Shown: positions 36,015 through 45,103, counted from the stretch's first letter. The stretch: DNA of 60,678 nt from Terriglobales bacterium (GCA_021372245.1 JAJFUV010000043.1:1-60678), one strand, 5' to 3'. The notes: generated from the sequence alone by a model not told the origin. Numbers and translations: made by a program.

Positions 36015-36139
36015 AATGGAATGATACTTCAGGACTGGTACGCCAGGGTATCGGCGTACCATCGCAAAATGTAACGTTGCCTCTATTGTTGAGGACGCTG
36101 CAGTCGCCGATGATGAGTTAGGAACGAGGACCGAGGAGC

Positions 36140-36529
36140 ATGAACAAGCTGGAGACGAACACCACAACCGCTGCGGGGCTCAGAGGATATCCTTCAGAAC
36201 GGCGTGCCGCCGATCGCTTCCCTATCGAACGAGAAGTTCAATACAAGGTGCTCAGCAAGAGAGGCGGCTTTGAATCGGGGGGCGGCCAGACAATCAACAT
36301 ATCGAGTAGCGGCGTTTTGTTTACGACGGATCGTTTCTTGATTCCGGGACGCCGGCTCGAACTGTCGATCAATTGGCCCGCGCAGCTCAACGAAAAATGC
36401 CAGCTCAAGCTCGTTGCGCGCGGGCGCGTGGTGCGCTGCGAAGAAGGTCAAGCCGCCATCGAGATCCAGCAGTACGAATTTCGCACGCGGAAAGCGACTC
36501 CCTCGAATTCGGTTCCTGCAGTAGCGTAG
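36140..36529 (+). CDS. PilZ domain protein, probable c-di-GMP receptor
   Basis: Single-domain 129-aa PilZ protein. Both ligand motifs are intact: R22-x3-R26 (RRAADR) and N53-x-S55-x2-G58 (NISSSG). It should therefore bind c-di-GMP, unlike degenerate PilZ proteins. A GAGGAG ribosome site precedes the ATG. The GGDEF cyclase at 24381 and the pilus-like operon from 37620 are in the same neighbourhood, so a role in pilus or secretion control is possible but not shown. Confidence 0.88.
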   Translation: MNKLETNTTTAAGLRGYPSERRAADRFPIEREVQYKVLSKRGGFESGGGQTINISSSGVLFTTDRFLIPGRRLELSINWPAQLNEKCQLKLVARGRVVRCEEGQAAIEIQQYEFRTRKATPSNSVPAVA

Positions 36530-36547
36530 TGCAAGTCCCGCCGGCTG

Positions 36548-37237
36548 TCACCGGGCGTGGTCCTTGCCGTTCGAAGTCCGGTCGCGGATCAGTTTGAGCA
36601 CGCGCTCTTCAACCTCGTCGAGAGACAGCTCGGTCGAATCCAGGTAGAGGGCATCGGGCGCTTGCAACAGCGGCGCCTCCTTGCGTGTGCGGTCGCGTGT
36701 GTCGCGTTCGGCGATCTGAAGCGCAATTTCCCGCGGGTCGGCCTCCAACCCCTTTTCCTGCAGTTCACGCGTGCGGCGCGTAGCGCGTTCACCGGGCCGC
36801 GCATCTAGGAAGATCTTGATCCCCGCGTCCGGAAATACCACTGTGCCGATGTCCCGGCCCTCCATAACCACGCTTGTGGAGGCGGCCACGGCGCGCTGCT
36901 TCTCCACCAGGGCCCGGCGCACGCCGGCGAAGGTGGAGACGCGCGATGCGGCGTCGCCCATCTCCGGCGCACGGATCGCCTCGGAGACGTCCTCGCCGTT
37001 CAACGTGATTCCGTTCGCCCCCGCCTGGAATCCGATTTGCGCCGCCCGCGCGAGTTGTTCCAGCTTCAGGGTGTCGTCGAGGTCCACGCCCGCGCGGATG
37101 GCCCACAATGCCACGGCACGGTACATGGCGCCGGTGTCGATGTAGATAAACCCGAGCTTGGAAGCCACGCGGCGGGCGATGGTGCTCTTCCCGGCGCCTG
37201 CAGGGCCATCGATGGCGACGACGAGTGGTTTCGACAT
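36548..37237 (-). CDS. cmk: Cytidylate kinase
   Basis: Phosphorylates CMP and dCMP. Walker A GPAGAGKS is at residues 11-18, followed by YIDTGAMYRAVAL, a substrate-binding segment near 85-100, the EGRDIGTVVFPDA motif near 127, and the lid R-x-Rs of RDTRDRTRKEAPL. Length of 229 aa is standard. It is convergent with PilZ and divergent from the zincin gene. Confidence 0.95.
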   Translation of the reverse strand: MSKPLVVAIDGPAGAGKSTIARRVASKLGFIYIDTGAMYRAVALWAIRAGVDLDDTLKLEQLARAAQIGFQAGANGITLNGEDVSEAIRAPEMGDAASRVSTFAGVRRALVEKQRAVAASTSVVMEGRDIGTVVFPDAGIKIFLDARPGERATRRTRELQEKGLEADPREIALQIAERDTRDRTRKEAPLLQAPDALYLDSTELSLDEVEERVLKLIRDRTSNGKDHAR

Positions 37238-37275
37238 GGGCAGCTACCAGGATAGCCGTAATATGATGGGGGCGC

Positions 37276-37632
37276 ATGGACCCGCGCGAATTCGAGCTGC
37301 TGGTGGAGAAGGGATTGCAGGCAATCCCCGCGCGGTTCCGCCGGCGCATGGACAACGTGGCGGTGGTGGTCGAGCAGGAGGGCCCTCCCGGATTGCTTGG
37401 ACTGTACCACGGCCGCCCGCTCACGCGCCGCAGCGTTAGCGACGGCTTCGTCATGCCCGACCGCATCGTCATTTACCAGGGCCCCCACGAGCGCACCGCG
37501 CGCAGCCGGGAGCACCTGGAGCGCATGGTGGCGGAAACCGTCTGGCACGAAGTGGCGCACTATTTCGGCATGGACGAAGCACGCGTGCGCCGGGCTGAAG
37601 CGATGCGGCGGAGGCGCGCTCAGCGCCCCTGA
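37276..37632 (+). CDS. Small zincin-like metallopeptidase
   Basis: 118-aa protein of the minimal zincin (DUF1025-like) family. The zinc motif is H91-E92-x2-H95-x2-G98-x2-E101 (HEVAHYFGMDE), which is the extended HExxHxxGxxE/D form. Family features: FELLVEKGLQAIP at the start and PDRIVIYQGPHERTAR before the helix. No signal peptide, so cytosolic. Its last 13 bp overlap the 3' end of the convergent pseudopilin-like gene. Substrate unknown. Confidence 0.88.
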   Translation: MDPREFELLVEKGLQAIPARFRRRMDNVAVVVEQEGPPGLLGLYHGRPLTRRSVSDGFVMPDRIVIYQGPHERTARSREHLERMVAETVWHEVAHYFGMDEARVRRAEAMRRRRAQRP

Positions 37633-38687
37633 CCGGGAAGGCCGCCGAACGGCGAGCTCGTTCCCGAGGTAATACCGGAACCGGTTCCAGTACGAGTGCC
37701 CTGTTGGCCGGTCATACCCGAGGTGGCCTTGGCGGCGTCCTTGCGCACGTCATAGACGAATTCCCACTCGTTGTATGCCGACTTCTCGTTGTAGACCTTG
37801 ATGCCTTCTTCTTCCGCTTTGCTGGCCACCCCCGCCAGTCCTCCGCCGATTTGCGTTCCACCGGCCTGAATACCTGCCAGTCCTCCAGCGCGCGGCGTGG
37901 TGAGGAGTCTTTGGATCATGGACAGTGCCTGGTTGGAGGCGGTCGGCGTCATCCCCGTGCCCGCGGGTGGGGCGCCCGTCATTGTGGGGAACGGGGTCGG
38001 CATCCCGCCGACGTTCTGCTGATCGGCGACCGGCTGCGGGGTGTTCGTCGCAGTCGCGGTAGTCCCGGACGAGGGTTGGCCGGACGGCTGTGCCGCATCC
38101 GCGGTGTCCGCCGTCGAACCTTCTTCAGAGGGCATCTTCTTTTCGCGTTCCCAGGCCCTCTTCTTGCGGAAGCGGGAGCCAGATTCCGCTTGCGTGCCAG
38201 GTAGCGGATCCGTGCTGCCGAATGCCGGGCCTCCGGTGATGAACGTGCTTGCCGTCGCGGCCGGCGTGCCGGACTTCGAATCCTTGCCCTCGGATTTGTC
38301 CTTGTCCGAATCCACCCCCTGTACTTTTTGGGCCTTGTCGTAGATCAGGGAATCCGTGAACACTCCACCCGGTCCGACATGGATCAGGCGCCACTCTTCC
38401 TTGCCCGTCATCGGGTCGCGGTAGCGACGGCGAAGGTAGCGGACGCCATTAGTGTCCTCGAGTTCTTCCAGGTTGGCCGGATACTTGTTCCACTTCCGCA
38501 CGTATAGCCTGATGGCACGCGCATACTGTTCGCCACGTTCAACCAGCATGCCCTCTTTAACGCGCTGGCTCTCGAAGGCCGCGCGCGGCAGTTCCATGTA
38601 GAACATGATGGCGATGGAGGCGGCCATCAGAAACACGAATAGCAGCGCGAATCCGCGCTCACCTTCCGGCTTGCGTCCGCTTCTCAC
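37620..38687 (-). CDS. Pseudopilin-like protein with atypical type III signal
   Basis: N-terminus has a prepilin-like layout: basic leader, ERG12 then F13-A-L-L-F-V-F and a hydrophobic helix. Cleavage after G12 is likely, but the usual Glu at +5 is Phe, unlike major pilins. Residues 40-105 look like a GspG-type globular part (ARAIRLYVRKWNKYPANLEEL, RYLRRRYRDPMTGKEEWRLI). From about 120 on it is a low-complexity Gly/Ser/Thr/Ala-rich region, ending in a Gly-rich tail. Last gene of the operon; overlaps the gene before it by 4 bp. Confidence 0.7.
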   Translation of the reverse strand: MRSGRKPEGERGFALLFVFLMAASIAIMFYMELPRAAFESQRVKEGMLVERGEQYARAIRLYVRKWNKYPANLEELEDTNGVRYLRRRYRDPMTGKEEWRLIHVGPGGVFTDSLIYDKAQKVQGVDSDKDKSEGKDSKSGTPAATASTFITGGPAFGSTDPLPGTQAESGSRFRKKRAWEREKKMPSEEGSTADTADAAQPSGQPSSGTTATATNTPQPVADQQNVGGMPTPFPTMTGAPPAGTGMTPTASNQALSMIQRLLTTPRAGGLAGIQAGGTQIGGGLAGVASKAEEEGIKVYNEKSAYNEWEFVYDVRKDAAKATSGMTGQQGTRTGTGSGITSGTSSPFGGLPGQGR

Positions 38688-39397
38688 CCGCCCATCTCCC
38701 TTGCGAGCGGCAACGTCTGCTGTCCTTCGAACTGCGTGTCTTCCATGATGACTGAGTTCACGCCGATGCGGACGACCTTATAACGTTTCTTGACCAGTTC
38801 GCCTTCCCCTGCCACGAAAATATCCTCGCCTTCGAGGAAGAACGCGCGGCGTCCGCCACCCCGCGACGCGGTCACGTATCCGAAAAACCGCAGGGGGATG
38901 GCCGGCGCCTGCGGTTTGAAAACTGGCTTGGGCGGCTCCGGCGACGGAGGTGGCAGCGGGCCCATAAACTTCCGCGCCGCCTTCTTGGGCAGGATCTTGG
39001 CTTCAAGTGTCTTCGGCGGCGGGGCCGGAGCAGCCTGGCCGAACTCGAACAGGCTGCGCATGCCACCGGTGAACTTCACCTGCTGCAGGCGTGAAAGAAG
39101 GTCCAGCCGCAAAGTGGGATCGGCAGTCGCCGGATCCAGGCGGTCTTCCGGCCTGCGCGGCTTGAGCGACGGACGGAATTCCTGCCGCGTCAACCGGGAC
39201 GCCTCGCGCGGCGCCTCGTCGCGCACTTCCCCTGGCACTGACGTTGCGGCCGGCTGTTTCGTCGCCACGGAAGGCGCGCTGGGAGCGACGCTGCGCGGCA
39301 CATCCTCCGTGTGGTAATTCGAATAAAACAAGTACGCAGCTATCAGCAGCAACCCTGCCAGGATGGCGGCCTTCTTCGGTTCGGCGCCCAGCTTCAT
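38684..39397 (-). CDS. PilP/GspC-like inner-membrane assembly protein
   Basis: One N-terminal TM segment (KKAAILAGLLLIAAYLFYS), a long Pro-rich periplasmic linker (about 35-150) and a small C-terminal beta domain (residues 170-237; IPLRFFGYVTAS, EGEDIFVAGEGELV, YKVVRIGVNSVIME). That is the layout of GspC and PilP, which link the inner platform to the secretin by this HR domain. No secretin gene follows in this window. Overlaps the PilO-like gene by 4 bp. Confidence 0.7.
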   Translation of the reverse strand: MKLGAEPKKAAILAGLLLIAAYLFYSNYHTEDVPRSVAPSAPSVATKQPAATSVPGEVRDEAPREASRLTRQEFRPSLKPRRPEDRLDPATADPTLRLDLLSRLQQVKFTGGMRSLFEFGQAAPAPPPKTLEAKILPKKAARKFMGPLPPPSPEPPKPVFKPQAPAIPLRFFGYVTASRGGGRRAFFLEGEDIFVAGEGELVKKRYKVVRIGVNSVIMEDTQFEGQQTLPLAREMGG

Positions 39398-39999
39398 CTC
39401 GCCTCCGAGTTCTCGCGCACGAAGGTATTCAACTTCATGCTCACGTTCAGCATGCCGCCCGTCGACTGTGGGGCGGCCTGCAGAAACTCGATGATCAGGA
39501 ACCTGGGCGACCGGTCCAGCAGGTTTACGAATTGGACCAGGTCGGCGTAGCTGCCCTCGTAATTGCCGGTGATAGTCATCATGCTCAACGTGTCGCTGCC
39601 TTCCACCGGCTCGAACACGAAGCTATGCTCCTTCGGACGCATGCCGACCTGCTTGGCTGACTTCACCAGTTCGCTGACCATGGTGGAACTGGCGGCGCGG
39701 CGGCTGACAAACGCGCCTGTCATGAACCTGTCGCCTTCGCTGCGCGCCTTTTCGATCTTGGCGGCTATGGCCCGCTTCTGGTTGAGCGCCGCCTGTTTCT
39801 GCTGCACATCGCGCTGCAGCGCGGCGAGCTGCCGTTCCAGATCTTCGGCGGATCCGCCGAAAGGATGGAAGGCGAACACCGCGGCCGCCAGGTTCGCCGC
39901 CAGCAATACGCCGATAGCGCCGCGCATCAGGGTGCGCGGCCGCTTGACGGTGCGATGCCAGTGCCCCGCTTCCAGCCACGATCTATAGCTTCTGGACAT
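39394..39999 (-). CDS. PilO-like inner-membrane assembly protein
   Basis: 201-aa protein with one TM segment (MRGAIGVLLAANLAAAVFA), a coiled-coil (DLERQLAALQRDVQQKQAALN), then a ferredoxin-like periplasmic domain (MMTITGNYEGSYADLVQFVN, RFLIIEFLQAAP). The layout matches PilO, which pairs with PilN to form the inner-membrane ring of type IV pili. Overlaps the PilN-like gene by 17 bp, as usual for such pairs. Confidence 0.75.
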   Translation of the reverse strand: MSRSYRSWLEAGHWHRTVKRPRTLMRGAIGVLLAANLAAAVFAFHPFGGSAEDLERQLAALQRDVQQKQAALNQKRAIAAKIEKARSEGDRFMTGAFVSRRAASSTMVSELVKSAKQVGMRPKEHSFVFEPVEGSDTLSMMTITGNYEGSYADLVQFVNLLDRSPRFLIIEFLQAAPQSTGGMLNVSMKLNTFVRENSEAR

Positions 40000-40555
40000 A
40001 GTTCACGCTCACGCGATAACGGTAGAGAGGTTCGTTCTGCGACGGCGGCAGCCAGCTCTGCACGCTGGTAGCACCAAACAGGGGCGAAGCCTCCAGGCGC
40101 ATCAAAAGCTCGATCACGGGTTCGTTGGATTGGGCGCCCACCACCATGTCGAGCAGCAGTTCGTTGTTCGGCGTCACCTGCGGGCGTACGGAGATCAACC
40201 GGACGTTGCCTGGCAGTGTGCTTTCGAGATCTTCGAAAATCCTGGTCCAGCTTATGCCCTTGCGGTAGAGCAGCACGTTGAGGAAGGCGTTGCGTTCAAG
40301 CACGTCGGCATAGTCCCGGCGCCGCAAGCGCGCTTCGACGGCGGCCTGGCCTTGGACCAGCCGGCTCTGCTGGGCGTTGAGCATGGCCACCTGCTCTCTC
40401 GCGCCGCTGGCCAGATCGCGATCCGTGTAGCCCCAGTAGCACAAGACCACCAGCGAACATGCGAGCACAGTGATCGTGGCGACAGAAGCCGCAAGGACCG
40501 GACGGCTCCGTTGGAACGGCTCGCTCGAAAAATTGAAGGGGATGCGGACGCTCAT
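39983..40555 (-). CDS. PilN-like inner-membrane assembly protein
   Basis: ATG at 40555 follows a perfect AGGAGGTG site and gives a 190-aa protein starting VRIPFNFSSEPF, a PilN-type N-terminal peptide known to bind PilM. Then one TM segment, a coiled coil (REQVAMLNAQQSRLVQGQAA) and a periplasmic domain (WTRIFEDLESTLPGNVRLIS). An upstream in-frame extension to 40600 would run into pilM. Spaced 1 bp from pilM. Confidence 0.78.
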   Translation of the reverse strand: MSVRIPFNFSSEPFQRSRPVLAASVATITVLACSLVVLCYWGYTDRDLASGAREQVAMLNAQQSRLVQGQAAVEARLRRRDYADVLERNAFLNVLLYRKGISWTRIFEDLESTLPGNVRLISVRPQVTPNNELLLDMVVGAQSNEPVIELLMRLEASPLFGATSVQSWLPPSQNEPLYRYRVSVNYVQKL

Positions 40556-40556
40556 T

Positions 40557-41468
40557 CTAAAACACCTCCTGAGCGTGCAGATACCCGTAGAGGCCGGCAC
40601 GGAACTCGCCAGGTTTACCCATGGGGGAGTCGAGCGCGGTTGCGCTCAGATCCAACTCCGCCTTCCATCCACCGGCGAGTTGATCCCCGATCGATTCGAA
40701 ACCGCACAGGTAAATGGTGGACGGCCGCGACCGGAATTCATCCTCGATGAAAGCCATGGTGGGATAGAGAATGGCGTTGATTTCCTCCGGTATGACGTCC
40801 GTCAATTCCACGGTACGGACCATGCGCAGCGCGTTTCCGCCCAGCACACAGAGGGTCAGAACACGTCCGGTCAGCTTGCCGAACAACGTTACGGGGTTGG
40901 AGGAGGCGCTCGCGCCATCCAGTAAACCCAGCGCGGCCAGCGCCGAGGTGGTGACCAGGCCCGGCTGCAGACCGGCGGCGCGGAACGGAGCTTCGTAGCG
41001 TGCCACAATGTCCATGGGGATCAACCCCACCACCACGTCGTACTTCTTCGATTGACCCGTGCGCTGCTGCACAAAATACTGGACCGCCGCGGTCTCCACG
41101 TCGTACGGTACCGTCTTCTTCACGCGGAACCGCACCAAGGATAGCTGCTCGGTCGGCGCGCTGGGAAACGAATCGAAGTCGACCACGCTCAATCGCGCGC
41201 AGAAGTCCGGCAGGATGACGGCGGCCGGACGGCGCTTGCGGTTCGGAGATTCCCCGGCGATCTTGCGTATCTCGGCCGCCAACACGTCCGGCAGAAGCAC
41301 ATTCTGCTCAACGGGCGATACGCGCACCACGCCCGGATCGAGCGGTGCGAAGCCGGTGCGGCGCTCCTGGCCCAACCGCGCATAGGCGATGCCGGCTTCC
41401 GAAATCTCGCAGATCAATTCCGGCGGCGGATCCTTGACCAGGCTTGTGAGACGGCGCCAAAGGCTCAT
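40557..41468 (-). CDS. PilM-like actin-fold cytosolic assembly protein
   Basis: 303-aa protein of the PilM/GspL cytosolic family with an actin-like fold: PPELICEISEAGIAYARLG (strand 1), PAAVILPDFCARLSVVDFDS, QYFVQQRTGQSKKYDVVVGLIP, and GLQPGLVTTSALAALGLLDG. It should sit under the membrane and bind the PilN N-terminal peptide. The 13-bp gap from gspE places it in the same transcript. An ATP-binding loop could not be confirmed by eye. Confidence 0.75.
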   Translation of the reverse strand: MSLWRRLTSLVKDPPPELICEISEAGIAYARLGQERRTGFAPLDPGVVRVSPVEQNVLLPDVLAAEIRKIAGESPNRKRRPAAVILPDFCARLSVVDFDSFPSAPTEQLSLVRFRVKKTVPYDVETAAVQYFVQQRTGQSKKYDVVVGLIPMDIVARYEAPFRAAGLQPGLVTTSALAALGLLDGASASSNPVTLFGKLTGRVLTLCVLGGNALRMVRTVELTDVIPEEINAILYPTMAFIEDEFRSRPSTIYLCGFESIGDQLAGGWKAELDLSATALDSPMGKPGEFRAGLYGYLHAQEVF

Positions 41469-41481
41469 AGTGTCGGTTCTT

Positions 41482-43113
41482 TCAACCCTCGATGAAGGTC
41501 ACCTTGTTGATCTCGCGCAAGGTGGTAGTGCCCTGCACCACCTTCGCCAGCGCCGATTCGCGCAGAAACGTCATGCCTTCCTCTCGCGCGGCGCGCTTGA
41601 TTTCGGTGCTGGGACGCTTATCCAGAATCATTTGCCGGATGCGCTCGCTCAGGTCCAGCAGTTCGTGGATGGCGGTGCGCCCGTGGAACCCCGTTCCGCC
41701 ACACTCGAAGCATCCCGCGCCTTCGTAGAACGGCCTCGTGCGCCACTCGTCCGGACTCAGGCCGCTCTCTTCCAGGTACGAATCCGGGTACTGCACTTGT
41801 TTCCTGCAGTGCGAACAAATCACGCGCACCAACCGCTGGGCCAGGATGCAGTTGAGGGAGCTGACGAAGTTGTAGGGCTCCACGCCCATGTTCAGGAAGC
41901 GGCCGATCACGTCCAGCACGTTGTTGGCGTGCACGGTGGTGAACACCAGGTGGCCCGTGAGCGCCGCGTTGATGGCGATCTGCGCAGTCTCCTGGTCGCG
42001 GATTTCGCCCACCATGATCTTGTCGGGGTCGTGCCGCAAAATCGAGCGCAGCCCGCGCGCGAACGTGAGGCCCTTTTTCTCGTTTACCGGGATCTGTGTG
42101 ATGCCCTTGATCTGGTACTCGACCGGGTCCTCGATGGTGACGATCTTGTCTTCGTCGTTCTTGATCTCGCTCAGTGCCGCATACAGCGTGGTGGTCTTGC
42201 CGGAACCGGTGGGCCCGGTGACCAGCACCATGCCGTAAGGCTCCTTGATGTAGCGCCGGAAATTGATGAGATCCTCGTTGGAAAAGCCCACCACGTCGAG
42301 CGAGAGTTGGGCGAACTTCTCGCTCATGGACTCCTTGTCGAGCACACGCAGCACGGCGTCTTCGCCGTGGATGGTGGGCATGATGGAGACGCGGAAGTCG
42401 ATCAGCCGGTTCTTGTAACGCACGCGGAAGCGGCCGTCCTGCGGTACGCGGCGCTCGGCGATATCCAGCTCGCTCATGACCTTGATGCGCGAAAGGATGG
42501 TGGAGTGCCACTCCTTGGCGATGGGGGGCATGGCGTAGTGCAGCACGCCGTCGATGCGGTACTTGATGGCCACTTCGCTGTCCCGCGTTTCGATGTGAAT
42601 ATCGGAAGCGCGCCGTTCCAGGGCGTTGAAGATGGTGGTGTCCACCAGCTTGATGACCGGGGCGATGTCGCTGTCGCTGGCGGAGAGCTTGTCGATCGAA
42701 AGCGTCTCGTCCTGCGCGTCTTCGTCGGCTACCACGTCGAGGGTGAAGCCTTCGGTCACCTCTTCGAGCACGCGCTGCGACTGCTCGGTTTTCTTCAGGA
42801 GGTCCGAGATCTGCGAGAGCGTGGCGATGCACACGCGGAGCTTCTTCTTCAGCAGAAGTGAAATTTCATCGATCAAGTTCAGGTTGCGCGGGTCAGCCAG
42901 GGCGATTTCGAGCGTTCCGTTTTCGGCCATGAGCGGCACGAAGTTGTAGCGGAACATCAGGTCGACCGGAACCGACCGGAACAGATCGTGGTCGATGTGG
43001 CACTCTTTCAGGTCCACGAATTCCCAGCGGTAGCGCGCGGCCAGCGCCCGCGCCTCGGCCGCTTCCCGTTCGAGGTCCACTGCTTTCACGCGATCCCCAC
43101 CCATGTTCGCCAA
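41482..43113 (-). CDS. gspE: Type II secretion/type IV pilus assembly ATPase
   Basis: Hexameric assembly ATPase of the GspE/PilB type. N-terminal MshEN-like domain (residues 1-150; a c-di-GMP-binding site is possible in such domains), Walker A GPTGSGKTTT near 300, the Asp box EIKNDEDKIVTIEDPVEYQ, Walker B region IMVGEIRDQETA, and a C-terminal CxxC pair (CSHC and CFECGGTGFHGR). Length of 543 aa is normal. It is not PilT, as the N-terminal domain is present. 13 bp separate it from pilM. Confidence 0.93.
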   Translation of the reverse strand: MANMGGDRVKAVDLEREAAEARALAARYRWEFVDLKECHIDHDLFRSVPVDLMFRYNFVPLMAENGTLEIALADPRNLNLIDEISLLLKKKLRVCIATLSQISDLLKKTEQSQRVLEEVTEGFTLDVVADEDAQDETLSIDKLSASDSDIAPVIKLVDTTIFNALERRASDIHIETRDSEVAIKYRIDGVLHYAMPPIAKEWHSTILSRIKVMSELDIAERRVPQDGRFRVRYKNRLIDFRVSIMPTIHGEDAVLRVLDKESMSEKFAQLSLDVVGFSNEDLINFRRYIKEPYGMVLVTGPTGSGKTTTLYAALSEIKNDEDKIVTIEDPVEYQIKGITQIPVNEKKGLTFARGLRSILRHDPDKIMVGEIRDQETAQIAINAALTGHLVFTTVHANNVLDVIGRFLNMGVEPYNFVSSLNCILAQRLVRVICSHCRKQVQYPDSYLEESGLSPDEWRTRPFYEGAGCFECGGTGFHGRTAIHELLDLSERIRQMILDKRPSTEIKRAAREEGMTFLRESALAKVVQGTTTLREINKVTFIEG

Positions 43114-43125
43114 ACCTCCTTTCCG

Positions 43126-44337
43126 CTACCTCAACGTGTCCGCCAGCGAGAAGATGGGCAGATACAGAGCCACCAGCACGAAGGCCACGAAAGTGCCCAT
43201 GAAAATCATGATGGCGGGCTCGATGAGCGAAAGCGCGGCGGTCATTTGCGTGTTCACATCGTCTTCGTAAAACTCCGCCACGCTCGCCAGCATGGCCGGC
43301 AGCGCGCCCGTGGATTCGCCTACTTCAATCATATCGATGGAAAGCTCCGGGAAGATGCCCGTGCCGTTCAGCGCGTTCGAAAGCGATTCTCCTTCGAGCA
43401 CCTTTTGCCGCGCTGTGTCGAGGCTCCGGCGCAGCAGCCTGGACGAAATCGAATCGGAAGCTGTTTCGATTGCCTGGACCAACGGAATGCCGCCCGTCAG
43501 CAGTGTGCTCAGCACGCGAGACAGTTGCGCGACCTGGAACTTGACCCAGATGCTCCCCAATATTGGCGTCCGGAGCTTGACCGAGTCGATGTGCACCGAC
43601 GCCGCCTCCCCCCGCGCCCACAACCTGAACAACACGATGACCGCCGCCACCCCGCCCACGCCCAACAGGACGTAATGGCGCGCCGTGGTGCCCACCGCGA
43701 TGAGGATCTGCGTCGCCACCGGCAGGTTTGCCTGCATGCTTTCGTAAAGCTTGGCGAAATTCGGCACCACGTAGGTCACCAGGAACACAATCAGCGCGGT
43801 GACCAGCACTATCAGAAACGCGGGGTAGAGCAGCGACAGCAGTAGTTTCTTTCGTACTGCCAAGGCCAGCTTCTGGTAGCTGAGATATCGGTCCAGCACC
43901 TCAGGCAGGCTGCCGCTCTTCTCGCCTGCCATCACGCTGGTCACGTAAATGGGTGAGAACGCGCCTGTTGCGCGGAAAGCCTCCGACAGTAACTCGCCGT
44001 TGCGCACGTCGTCGCGAACCTGCTTCACGTAACGGCCCAGCTTAGGGTCGGTGAGGCGGTCCGCCAGCAGATCCAGGCTCTTGAGAATGGGCAGGCCCGC
44101 GCGTATCAGCGTCACGAACTGCTGATTGAAGATCAGGAACTTTTCGAGGTTGATCTTGCGGCCGCGTTTGGCCATGGCACCCGAGAACGGCGCCATCGTC
44201 GAGCGGGGACGCACCGTGTAGATCAGGTAGCCTTGTTCGGTGTACCGGTCGCGGATCTCCTGTTCGGAATCCGCGTCGATGGTCTGCTGGCGGATTTCTC
44301 CGCGGCTGTCGGCGTACTTGACTACCCATTCCGCCAC
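43126..44337 (-). CDS. gspF: Type II secretion/type IV pilus platform protein
   Basis: Inner-membrane platform protein of the GspF/PilC family. Two homologous halves each contain a cytosolic helical domain (FLIFNQQFVTLIRAGLPILKSLD and FQVAQLSRVLSTLLTGGIPL), separated by a TM segment near 165-195 and ending with another TM (FMGTFVAFVLVALYLPIF). The start codon is GTG. It lies 12 bp upstream of gspE and 2 bp after lolA. Confidence 0.92.
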   Translation of the reverse strand: MAEWVVKYADSRGEIRQQTIDADSEQEIRDRYTEQGYLIYTVRPRSTMAPFSGAMAKRGRKINLEKFLIFNQQFVTLIRAGLPILKSLDLLADRLTDPKLGRYVKQVRDDVRNGELLSEAFRATGAFSPIYVTSVMAGEKSGSLPEVLDRYLSYQKLALAVRKKLLLSLLYPAFLIVLVTALIVFLVTYVVPNFAKLYESMQANLPVATQILIAVGTTARHYVLLGVGGVAAVIVLFRLWARGEAASVHIDSVKLRTPILGSIWVKFQVAQLSRVLSTLLTGGIPLVQAIETASDSISSRLLRRSLDTARQKVLEGESLSNALNGTGIFPELSIDMIEVGESTGALPAMLASVAEFYEDDVNTQMTAALSLIEPAIMIFMGTFVAFVLVALYLPIFSLADTLR

Positions 44338-44339
44338 GG

Positions 44340-44987
44340 TCAGGGTCTCCGGTCGTCCTCATCCAGGGCTTCCACGAATTCGGCGCCCGGGGGCAGTTTG
44401 AAACGGAACCGCGAGTCATCGACGGGCGGGTTCAATTTCTCGCCGTCGAAAGAGTATTCCAGTACCGAGCGGTCCTGTCCGCGCACCAGCAGATGCCGGA
44501 TGGAGTATGTAGGCGAAACCACGAACTCTACCTCGTTGTAAGGCAACCGGTTCGACTTGGTCTTGGCCTTGATGAATGTGTCCGCGCCCTGCGGGGTGGT
44601 TGTGAAGGACTGGAACTCCCGGTTGAAATCGAGCTTGCCGAGCAGAAACGCCAGCGGGGCGCGCAAGTCCTCGCTCTCCTTCAACTTGCTCTTCTCGGCG
44701 CGGTTCGACGATGGGCTGTAAAAGTAGACGAATTTGCCGTCGGAGACGAACAGCTTTCCGGCCGGCCGCGAATATTCCCAGCGCATGCGTCCCGGCTTGC
44801 GCAACCATAAGTGGCCGGATTCGGTGCGCGCCCGGCCCTGCATCGTATATCGTTGTGAAAAAAAGACTTCGAGGGTCTTCGCGTGGTTGTAACGCTGCTC
44901 CACGCCCTTCAGAAGGGTACTGAGCGGCGCCTCGGCGGCGAAGGCCGGTGCCAAAACAAGCCACACTCCTATCGCGACTGCTTTCAC
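44340..44987 (-). CDS. lolA: LolA-like periplasmic lipoprotein carrier
   Basis: GTG at 44987 gives a signal peptide (KAVAIGVWLVLAPAFA) and a mature domain with the LolA open-barrel pattern: FFSQRYTMQGRARTESGHLW, PGRMRWEYSRPAGKLFVSDG, KFVYFYSPSSNRAEKSKL. An extension to 45023 is possible but adds no signal features. The position as first gene of a secretion-assembly operon is unusual; LolA is normally with lolB or ftsK. It may serve a lipoprotein of this machinery, for example a secretin pilotin. Confidence 0.85.
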   Translation of the reverse strand: MKAVAIGVWLVLAPAFAAEAPLSTLLKGVEQRYNHAKTLEVFFSQRYTMQGRARTESGHLWLRKPGRMRWEYSRPAGKLFVSDGKFVYFYSPSSNRAEKSKLKESEDLRAPLAFLLGKLDFNREFQSFTTTPQGADTFIKAKTKSNRLPYNEVEFVVSPTYSIRHLLVRGQDRSVLEYSFDGEKLNPPVDDSRFRFKLPPGAEFVEALDEDDRRP

Positions 44988-45103
44988 ATTAGCTCTGACG
45001 CTCCATGCTCCCAAAACGTGCAACCGAATCAGCGAATTGGAGCCCCGCGGATGTGGTAGGATCGCAGACGTCTCGCGCCCTGTGAGATCCGGAGGAGGAT
45101 CAG

